From Gammaproteobacteria bacterium (GTDB taxonomy: Bacteria > Pseudomonadota > Gammaproteobacteria > Nevskiales > Nevskiaceae), in NCBI GenBank assembly GCA_022599775.1, contig JAHZLQ010000059.1:1-64000 (forward strand): a DNA stretch of 64,000 nucleotides, read 5' to 3'. The notes under the pieces are model-generated. The model was not told where the DNA came from. It did not search any database and was given only the letters and a program-made list of their open reading frames with translations. A program made the translations under genes and the position numbers. Every line of letters starts with the position of its first letter. Positions within the stretch are counted from its first letter, which is position 1. Below, one piece after another: positions 57,780-64,000 of this stretch.

Positions 57780-60581
57780 GTGGACTTCGAGATCTACACC
57801 TACGGCGGCGGCGAGTTCCTGCGGCTGGTGTTCAACGGCGTCGCGGCACTGCTGGCCAGCGACGACTTCATCGGCGCAATCAAGACCGCGCTGCTGATCG
57901 GCCTGCTGGCGCTGCTCACGCAGAGCGCGTTCAAGGGCACGCTGCTGAACTGGCCCTCGTTCTTCATCTCGCTGATGGCCTACTTCGTGATGCTGGTGCC
58001 CAGGGCCGATGTCATCGTCGTCGACCGCATCGACGAAACGCAGACGGCGGTGGTGGAGAACGTGCCGATCGGCATCGCGTTTCCGGCAAGCCTGACGAAC
58101 CATGTCGGCGACTGGCTCACCCGCGCGTTCGACAGCCTCTATTCGCTGCCCGACGACCTGACCTACACGCGCACCGGCATGCTGTTCGGCAACCGTCTGC
58201 TGGAAGCCGCGCGACGCTTCGAGATCACCGACGAGCGAACGAACATGAACATGTCCGAGTTCTGGCGGCAGTGCGTGTTCTACGACATCCTCTACGGCAA
58301 GTACGACATGGGGATCCTGGCCGCGCAGCAGGACCTGTGGGGCTACATCCAGGCCAACACCTCGCCGGTGCGGGCGTTCTCGTACCGATACGCGGACGGC
58401 CACACGGACGTGCTGGTCTGCCAGGCCGCAGCGCAGAGCGGCGGCGCGCTGGATGCGGATCTGGACGCGGCCGTCACGCAAGCCCGGCAGTTCTACGGCC
58501 GCACGTTCTCTCCCTATGGTGACGACGCCAACGCGATCGCGCTGTTCTCGGCGGCGTTCGAGACGTCGGTGCAGTGGCTGACGACCGTTTCGGACACCGC
58601 GCAGAACCTCGTCCGGCAGGCCGCGCTGACCAACTCTCTGCGCCGTGGCATGGCCAACTGGGCCGCGTCGGTCGACGCCTCCGCCGCGATGCAGGACTAC
58701 GCGCTGGCCAAGGCCGAGGCGGAACGTCGCACCACGTTCCAGACCATGGGCGACCTGGCCGCCCGCGTGCTGCCGATCATTCGCAACCTGTTCGAGGCCT
58801 TCATCTACGCGGTGTTCCCGATCGTGATGCTGGCCATGATGCTGCCGGTCGCTGCCAAGGTGGCCGCCGCCTATGCCAAGGCGCTGATCTGGATCGTGCT
58901 GTGGTCGCCGCTGTACTCGATCCTGCACGGCGCCATGTCGTACTACTCCCGCTACTACGGCGAAAGCCTCGGTCAGTTGCCGGATGGCACCATCGCCTAC
59001 TCGCTCGGCAACGTTTCCGCGCTGGGCGCGCTGATGGCCGACCACGCCGCGCTCGCCGGCTACCTGTCCCTGTCGATCCCGATGATCGCATGGCTGTTCG
59101 TCTCGCTGAGCGGCGCCGTCATGGCGACGCTCGCACAGCGCGTCATGTCCAGCTACGAAGCGCCCGTCAGCAAGGGCGCCGCGGAAGCCACCAGCGGCAA
59201 TATGGCGCTGGGCAATGTCTCGTTCGACAACACCTCGATGTGGCAGAACAACCGCGCGCCCTCGGAAGCCTTTGGCTCGATCAGGGAAACCGGCCCCGAC
59301 GGCTGGACGCGGACGATTACTCCAGGCGGCACCTACTCGACGCAGCCGCTCTCGAACCTCGCCGTCGGCGTCGACATCCAGTCCAGCATTGGCTCAGCGC
59401 TGCGCACTCAGGCCAGCAAGGAAATCCAGAGCGCTCAGGCCGAGATGGCGAGCTTCGCCGAAAACAGCTCCGCGACACTGGAGCGCATGAACGCGATCAA
59501 CCATCAGATGCAGAGCACCCGCGGCTACAGCGAAAACCAGGAACACGCGGACACCGCCAGCCTGCAGAAGAGCCTGGATTCGGTCAACGCCATCACGGAC
59601 CGGTTCGCTCAGGACCACGGACTGAGCCGGGAGCAGGCGTCGAAGGTTCTGGGCGCGGCCTGGCTCAGCGCCTCGACTCCGGGCATCGTCGATCTGGTCA
59701 GCCCCGTGGACCTGCAGGCACAGCTTCGAATCGACGGCCACAGCAGTGCCAAATTCGCCGAAACCTTCAAGGCAGCAGTCGACTACGCCCGCGACATGCG
59801 CTACGGCGAGCGCTATCAGCAGGCGGTCGAGGCCGGCACACGGCTCACCGCAACCGACAGCGACCAGCTTACCAACGCGGAACAATCCGGCCTGCGAGCC
59901 GCCATCGGTGACACGAGCCTGGCCCAACACTCAGCCAGCGCCTCACTCCAACAGGCCGAGCGCTATCAGAACGCGATCGAGCGCGTCGAAAGCCGCGACG
60001 CCGAAGTCTCGATGCGGCTCAACGACGACTTCCTACACTACGTCGAGGACGAATATCGGATGCCTCGCTATGCCGTCGAAGGCTTGCTCACCTCGGCGAA
60101 CCTTGGCGACCCAGCCGCCCAGGCGTCGCTGCGCCTGTATCTGCAGGACTACGCCGAGACTCATGCCGCCAAGCTGGCCGAGGTGCTGGCGGCGCCATCC
60201 GCCAGCGAGGCTGTAGCCAACGGTGATGCAGCCATCGGGCGCATGCGAACGGAAAATTCAGCCCGCGCCGCCAGAGCGGCTCAGGAAGCACTGGGAGAAA
60301 CTGCCGCCGGAGCCGGCGTCTCGGAGCAAGCCATCGAAGATCGCCGGCGCCACCTGGAAGAGCGGATCGAAGCCGACCGCGCGCTGGCGAATGCCGGTGT
60401 CGAACAGGGCGGCGTTCTCGTCCGGCAGGACGGCGACGAGCGTCGCGAACAGGTCGATCGTGGAACCGACTCGCCAGCGCTCCTCGGCCAGGCACTCGAC
60501 GGCGCCGGCAGAGTCCTGCCGAACACGGATCGGTTCAGCGACTTGCTTCCTGACTCCAAACCGAAAGACCGCACGCCCTGA
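57780..60581 (+). CDS. traG: TraG-like mating-pair stabilisation protein (F type)
   Basis: Protein of 933 residues starting with GTG. The N-terminal half is an inner-membrane domain of about five to six helices (FLRLVFNGVAALLASDDFIGAIKTALLIGLLALLT in parts; IVMLAMMLPVAAKVAAAYAKALIWIVLW; LSIPMIAWLFVSLSGAVMATLA). The C-terminal 450 residues are soluble, Ala/Glu/Gln-rich and helical. It matches F TraG (938 residues) in size and layout, which aids pilus assembly and prevents entry exclusion partners from jamming. It is the last gene of the operon in the window. Confidence 0.93.
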   Translation: MDFEIYTYGGGEFLRLVFNGVAALLASDDFIGAIKTALLIGLLALLTQSAFKGTLLNWPSFFISLMAYFVMLVPRADVIVVDRIDETQTAVVENVPIGIAFPASLTNHVGDWLTRAFDSLYSLPDDLTYTRTGMLFGNRLLEAARRFEITDERTNMNMSEFWRQCVFYDILYGKYDMGILAAQQDLWGYIQANTSPVRAFSYRYADGHTDVLVCQAAAQSGGALDADLDAAVTQARQFYGRTFSPYGDDANAIALFSAAFETSVQWLTTVSDTAQNLVRQAALTNSLRRGMANWAASVDASAAMQDYALAKAEAERRTTFQTMGDLAARVLPIIRNLFEAFIYAVFPIVMLAMMLPVAAKVAAAYAKALIWIVLWSPLYSILHGAMSYYSRYYGESLGQLPDGTIAYSLGNVSALGALMADHAALAGYLSLSIPMIAWLFVSLSGAVMATLAQRVMSSYEAPVSKGAAEATSGNMALGNVSFDNTSMWQNNRAPSEAFGSIRETGPDGWTRTITPGGTYSTQPLSNLAVGVDIQSSIGSALRTQASKEIQSAQAEMASFAENSSATLERMNAINHQMQSTRGYSENQEHADTASLQKSLDSVNAITDRFAQDHGLSREQASKVLGAAWLSASTPGIVDLVSPVDLQAQLRIDGHSSAKFAETFKAAVDYARDMRYGERYQQAVEAGTRLTATDSDQLTNAEQSGLRAAIGDTSLAQHSASASLQQAERYQNAIERVESRDAEVSMRLNDDFLHYVEDEYRMPRYAVEGLLTSANLGDPAAQASLRLYLQDYAETHAAKLAEVLAAPSASEAVANGDAAIGRMRTENSARAARAAQEALGETAAGAGVSEQAIEDRRRHLEERIEADRALANAGVEQGGVLVRQDGDERREQVDRGTDSPALLGQALDGAGRVLPNTDRFSDLLPDSKPKDRTP

Positions 60582-60598
60582 GAGGGTTCGTTACGCGC

Positions 60599-60850
60599 CT
60601 AATCGTCCCAGTGGGCGGGGCTCAGGGGATCGGCCGCATTCGCCATCATTTCGCGTTCCGTCCTTCGACAACGCGCCAACCCGTTCCTTTGTGGTTCGCG
60701 CCGCGTACGCCGGTGCGTTCTTAAAACATAGCCCAGCCCCACCACACCACCAACGCCAAGCCCGGCCACCGGAGAGAAGCTAGCCACTGTCACGACAAGA
60801 AGTATGAGGGCGAGCAGATCGCAAACTCTGGTCAGTCTTGGAAGCGCCAT
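60599..60850 (-). CDS. Small membrane protein after traG, uncertain
   Basis: An 83-codon minus-strand frame reads ALPRLTRVCDLLALILLVVTVASFSPVAGLGVGGVVG, in parts, giving a hydrophobic stretch near 8-40, then an Arg-rich tail ending NAADPLSPAHWDD. The ending resembles small membrane proteins often encoded beside ICE transfer operons. An ATG nine bases upstream (60859) is also possible. No family is named. The remaining 280 bases to 61139 hold no gene other than a promoter/operator for the CopG-like gene. Confidence 0.45.
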   Translation of the reverse strand: MALPRLTRVCDLLALILLVVTVASFSPVAGLGVGGVVGLGYVLRTHRRTRREPQRNGLARCRRTEREMMANAADPLSPAHWDD

Positions 60851-61098
60851 GTTGAGCACCCGTGTGCCACCTCTTAGATAAGCTAGCTCCGTCGGACCTG
60901 CCCTTCAAGTGAAATCGTCCGACAGTCAGCTTCCACCCCGGAAGCGGACAAGCCGCCACCGACAGTGCCATCTCCGCCGGGGGCGGGACTTCCACCTGAC
61001 GGAGGCGAACACAGCGGTTCTCTACCCCATCGGATGCAACGAAGTTCATCAGCCTACATTCCGCAGATTGCCACCACCAAATCTGCACCACACTGGTG

Positions 61099-61122
61099 TA
61101 TAGTGATGCAATTCACATCACT
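61099..61122 (+). promoter_or_regulatory. Operator and -10 region of the CopG-like gene
   Basis: AGTGATG (61102-61108) and CATCACT (61116-61122) form a perfect inverted repeat with a 7-base spacer, 17 bases before the start codon at 61140. The -10-like TATAGT at 61099-61104 overlaps the left arm. This is the layout of an autorepressed ribbon-helix-helix gene. Confidence 0.55.
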
Positions 61123-61139
61123 CGTCAGGCACCCGCACC

Positions 61140-61331
61140 ATGGCAGTCACAACGAGACACCACTCTCCAACAAAGGAAGGTACCCGCGCCTCCGTGACTT
61201 TTCCGGCCGATCTTTACGCTGAGCTGGAGCGCATCGCTGAGGGGAAAAAGGTGTCCGTCGCCTGGGTCGTCCGGGATGCCGTGGAGAAATATATAGAGGC
61301 GCAGTACCCATTGTTCCGCCGCCAGCCGTGA
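61140..61331 (+). CDS. CopG-family ribbon-helix-helix regulator
   Basis: Protein of 63 residues with a clear ribbon-helix-helix: RASVTFPADLYAELERIAEGKKVSVAWVVRDAVEKYI in parts, about 16-52. The beta-strand residues that contact DNA are at 16-21. It probably represses its own promoter through the dyad at 61102-61122 and may regulate the methyltransferase and McrB-like genes that follow 67 bases later. It is not accompanied by a toxin. Confidence 0.82.
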   Translation: MAVTTRHHSPTKEGTRASVTFPADLYAELERIAEGKKVSVAWVVRDAVEKYIEAQYPLFRRQP

Positions 61332-61398
61332 ATACGGCCGCGCAGCACGCAAAGAGGATAACAACCTACCTCCAGTCGACACACAGGAAAGTGACTCA

Positions 61399-62904
61399 GT
61401 GAGCGCAAAACTCCAAGCCGTCTTGCAGAAGATTAGCCGCCTGCAGGCGGGAGGCACGCCTCGGGTGCTTGATCTCTTCGCCGGCTGTGGCGGAATCTCG
61501 CTCGGGTTCTTGGCCGCGGGCTTCGCTATCAGAGGCTCCGTTGAGTTCGACCCGGAAGCCGCGGCGTCGCATGGCCGCAACTTCCATTTCGGTGATCCAG
61601 TTCATTCCTCGGCCCGTGACATAACGAAAACCAGTCCGGATCAGCTGGCAGCCGAGCTGCAGGTTGGACCTACTGCAGAAGCCTTCGACGTGCTCGTCGG
61701 AGGGCCGCCCTGCCAAGCCTTCGCCCGCGTCGGCCGTCCCAAGTTGCGCGAAGTGGACAAACACGCCGAGGCGTTCAGACACGACCGACGTGCTCAGCTC
61801 TACATCGACTATCTGCGCTATGTCGAGGCCTTCGCGCCACTCGCTGTGCTGGTCGAGAACGTGCCCGACGTGTTGAACCATGGCGGCCAGAACATTGCCG
61901 AAGAAATCGCTGAGACCCTGGAGAGCAAAGGATACATCTGCGGCTACACGCTGATGAACGCCGCGTTCTATGGCGTACCGCAGATGCGCGAACGGATGAT
62001 CCTGATTGCGTACCGGCGCGAGATCGCCGAAGTGGTCACGTTTCCCGAGCCGACGCATTTCATCGACCTGCCGCTTGGCTACCAAGGCACGCGTTCGGTG
62101 GCGCTCAAGGTCCTCGACAGCGAAATCGCCAACAACGCGCACCATTACAAGCATGCGCCTAAAGCAAGCCATTCGCTGCCGCCCGCCATCACGGCAGGAG
62201 ACGCGCTCGGCGATCTGCCGGCCATCGACGCACGCCAACTGCTAAAGAGTGGCGCGCTGCGTCGCGGCGCGCGGCGCTTCGACGATCCGATACCCTATAG
62301 GAGGGAACCGCACACGGCCTACGCCAAGCTGATGCGGACGTGGCAGGGCTTTGAAGCGCCGGTGGCGCTGACCGATCATGTCATTCGCTATCTGCCACGC
62401 GACTATCCGCTATTCGCACGAATGAACCCCGGTGATCAGTACCCGCAGGCCTACGAGCACGCGATGAAAATGTTCGAGGAACACTTGGCGCTGCTCGCAA
62501 AACAGGGCATGAAGGTCATGCCCGGCTCGCAACAGTACGAAGAGATAAAAGCATCGATCGTGCCGCCCTACGACGTAGGCAAGTTCCCGAATAAGTGGCG
62601 CAAGATGTGGCGCGACCAGCCGGCGCGCACGCTGATGGCGCACCTCGGCAAGGACAGCTACAGCCACATTCACTACGACAGCAAGCAGGCTCGCACGATC
62701 TCAGTGCGTGAGGCCGCGCGTCTTCACTCGTTCCCGGATGGTTTCGTCTTCCGCGGCACGATGAATCCCGCTTTCCGACAGATTGGCAATGCCGTCCCGC
62801 CGCTGCTCGCGAAGGCCATCGCCACGCACATGATGAAGACGCTTAAACAAGCAGAGAGGGAGACGGCGTATGAACCTCGTCGAGCGACAGCAGCAGTTTC
62901 TTAA
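61399..62904 (+). CDS. C5-cytosine DNA methyltransferase
   Basis: Protein of 501 residues starting with GTG (AGGAAAG upstream). The m5C motifs are in order: motif I VLDLFAGCGGISLGFLAAG near 23-41, motif IV GGPPCQAFARVGR near 101-113 with the catalytic Cys, motif VI VLVENVPDV near 152-160, motif VIII QMRERMILI near 195-203, and IX/X RLHSFPDGF ... NAVPPLLAKAI near 443-475. It would methylate one strand of an unknown site. The gene overlaps the McrB-like gene by 35 bases, so the two are one operon. It is probably the modification half of a restriction system. Confidence 0.94.
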   Translation: MSAKLQAVLQKISRLQAGGTPRVLDLFAGCGGISLGFLAAGFAIRGSVEFDPEAAASHGRNFHFGDPVHSSARDITKTSPDQLAAELQVGPTAEAFDVLVGGPPCQAFARVGRPKLREVDKHAEAFRHDRRAQLYIDYLRYVEAFAPLAVLVENVPDVLNHGGQNIAEEIAETLESKGYICGYTLMNAAFYGVPQMRERMILIAYRREIAEVVTFPEPTHFIDLPLGYQGTRSVALKVLDSEIANNAHHYKHAPKASHSLPPAITAGDALGDLPAIDARQLLKSGALRRGARRFDDPIPYRREPHTAYAKLMRTWQGFEAPVALTDHVIRYLPRDYPLFARMNPGDQYPQAYEHAMKMFEEHLALLAKQGMKVMPGSQQYEEIKASIVPPYDVGKFPNKWRKMWRDQPARTLMAHLGKDSYSHIHYDSKQARTISVREAARLHSFPDGFVFRGTMNPAFRQIGNAVPPLLAKAIATHMMKTLKQAERETAYEPRRATAAVS

Positions 62905-64000
62905 GGAAGCTCAAAAGCACTTCCGGGCAACTAAGGCCACCCGCACCAACAAGCTGTTCGGGGTCTCCAACAGCGCCAAGGTCGTCGAAGGCGGTGTTCA
63001 GATCGGCGTAGCCAACCTGAACAGTGCAAACGACGACGCGGAGGCTTTCATCATCGCGACGGTGATGAAGTTCCCGCCGGAGGACGAGGTGTACTTCGCC
63101 GTGCTGGTTCGTAAGGACAAGGACAAGTTCTTGGCGCGTCTCGCAGAAATGAAGAGGCTCGGCGCTGCCGCAAAGGCGGGGGCCGGCAGTGAAGAAGGCG
63201 AAGACGGCGAGGACGAAGGCAACGAGGCCACCAACCCCTTCAAGTACAGTAACCGTAACAACCTTGTTCCAGTCTACTTGGCTGAAGGCGGGCTGCTGTG
63301 GATGCGCAACTCTGGCTTCTGGAACAGTCTGGATTTCGAACGAGCGCCTTTCGGACCCGCTGTTGAACCTGATGAGATCGTTGTCGCCCTTCATCCACCA
63401 ACCGCGTCTGCGCGGCGCAGTCTGCTGGCGCGCGAGTTCATCGGATGGCTTGGTACCCTGGCCGGTCGTGAGAAGATTCACGAGCTGTCAGTCTGGACCG
63501 ACACGGCGACGCTCAGCCCTGAGATGCGCCGCATGCCGGCCAGCATCCCGGTTGCGGATATCGAAACTGCGGTGAAAGCCCTGGGTGGCCACTATCCGAA
63601 TGGAGAGGTGAAGCGCTTCCATGCGGCGCTGAATTTCCTGCCGCACAAGCACTTCGTGATCTTGTCCGGCCTGTCCGGCACCGGCAAAACACAGCTCGCC
63701 CTCAAGTACGCCAGGGCCGTGCACGGCCAGACCTCGAACACGGCAGACGATCCCCTGATCTTCGAGTGTCCGGTGCGACCGGAGTGGACCGACCCGACCG
63801 GGCTGACCGGCTATTTTGACGTACTGACGAACCGCTACGTCGTGCCAACCTTCCTCGAAGCGGTGCTGGTCGCGACCGCGCACCGCGAGTCACCGGTCTT
63901 TGTGATCCTCGATGAAATGAATCTGGCGCGCGTCGAGTATTACCTGTCGGACGTGCTGTCCTGCATGGAGACCGAGGGCCCGCTGCAGCTGCACTCCAAC
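62870..64000 (+). CDS. McrB-like AAA+ GTPase/ATPase of a restriction system (cut by window edge)
   Basis: At least 377 codons are present; the gene continues past 64000. The first 255 residues are an unrecognised domain with an acidic low-complexity segment (about 108-122, SEEGEDGEDEGNE). The McrB-type AAA+ module follows: Walker A SGLSGTGKTQLALKYA near 266-281, and the McrB signature VILDEMNLARVEYY near 344-357. A coupled m5C methylase plus McrB-like motor is the plan of LlaJI/BsuMI-type systems, which need an McrC-like nuclease, expected just beyond the window. Confidence 0.88.
   Translation, partial: MNLVERQQQFLKEAQKHFRATKATRTNKLFGVSNSAKVVEGGVQIGVANLNSANDDAEAFIIATVMKFPPEDEVYFAVLVRKDKDKFLARLAEMKRLGAAAKAGAGSEEGEDGEDEGNEATNPFKYSNRNNLVPVYLAEGGLLWMRNSGFWNSLDFERAPFGPAVEPDEIVVALHPPTASARRSLLAREFIGWLGTLAGREKIHELSVWTDTATLSPEMRRMPASIPVADIETAVKALGGHYPNGEVKRFHAALNFLPHKHFVILSGLSGTGKTQLALKYARAVHGQTSNTADDPLIFECPVRPEWTDPTGLTGYFDVLTNRYVVPTFLEAVLVATAHRESPVFVILDEMNLARVEYYLSDVLSCMETEGPLQLHSN

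Noticed and set aside
1-64000. CRISPR arrays
   Set aside because: No array of regularly spaced short direct repeats was noticed; repeats found are hairpins or single duplications.
1-64000. Relaxase, coupling protein TraD and topoisomerase III
   Set aside because: Looked for and not found; the F-type operon ends with traG and these genes are expected beyond the right edge.

Overview
The window is the integrase-proximal part of an integrative and conjugative element (ICE) in a high-GC proteobacterium. The ICE backbone families are those of gamma- and betaproteobacterial islands. The host species cannot be told, because only about 93 bases of probable chromosome are present. The left junction is readable: a rho-independent terminator (35-57, minus) and the 3' half of a tRNA-Ala gene (94-138, minus) lie next to a P4-type tyrosine integrase. 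The element runs rightward and leaves the window at 64000. The intact tRNA-Ala should lie at the far right end.

Layout. 0.3-3.2 kb: integrase and an AbiE toxin-antitoxin pair. 3.4-12.9 kb: partition and replication module of the PFGI-1/STY45xx kind (AlpA-like regulator, ParA, ParB, DUF2857, STY4528-type replication protein, TIGR03761 protein, DUF3158, SSB, STY4534, DUF3275), with a RelBE-like pair. 13.5-22.4 kb: ICE accessory genes (DUF6573, zinc ribbon, DUF6927-like, DUF6094 methylase-like, RadC, SNF2-like helicase), many preceded by strong hairpins, plus an MNT/broken-HEPN pair and ParDE. 22.9-24.2 kb: IS630 and IS3 wreckage. 24.3-35.9 kb: a copper resistance cassette: minus-strand membrane and cytochrome genes with a P1B-ATPase, diverging from a CnrYXH-like ECF sigma/anti-sigma/sensor set, copA and copB. 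The cassette ends exactly at a 229-bp copy of an internal part of the element's own traC. 36.4-60.6 kb: an F-type (MPF_F) type IV secretion operon (transglycosylase, traA-like, L, E, K, B, V, C, trbI, S26 peptidase, W, U, trbC, N, F, H, G). Between traV and traC sits a 7-kb anti-phage island on the opposite strand: type II CBASS (Cap3, Cap2, CD-NTase, Cap5), a divergent CapH/CapP-like regulator pair and a DEDDh exonuclease. 61.1-64.0 kb: a ribbon-helix-helix regulator, a 5-cytosine DNA methyltransferase and the start of a McrB-like AAA+ gene cut by the window edge.

How it works together. Integrase and AlpA-like factor handle excision and integration, the ParAB/replication block maintains the excised circle, and the F-type apparatus exports the DNA. 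Relaxase, coupling protein and topoisomerase are not in the window and are expected further right. Cargo falls into copper/metal tolerance and anti-phage or addiction functions (AbiE, RelBE, MNT, ParDE, CBASS, methylase-McrB). Points most worth attention are the CBASS island inside the tra operon, the traC fragment at the copper cassette edge, the family of structured leaders in 12-20 kb, a possible replication origin inside the replication gene, and the pairing of a PFGI-like maintenance module with F-type transfer genes.
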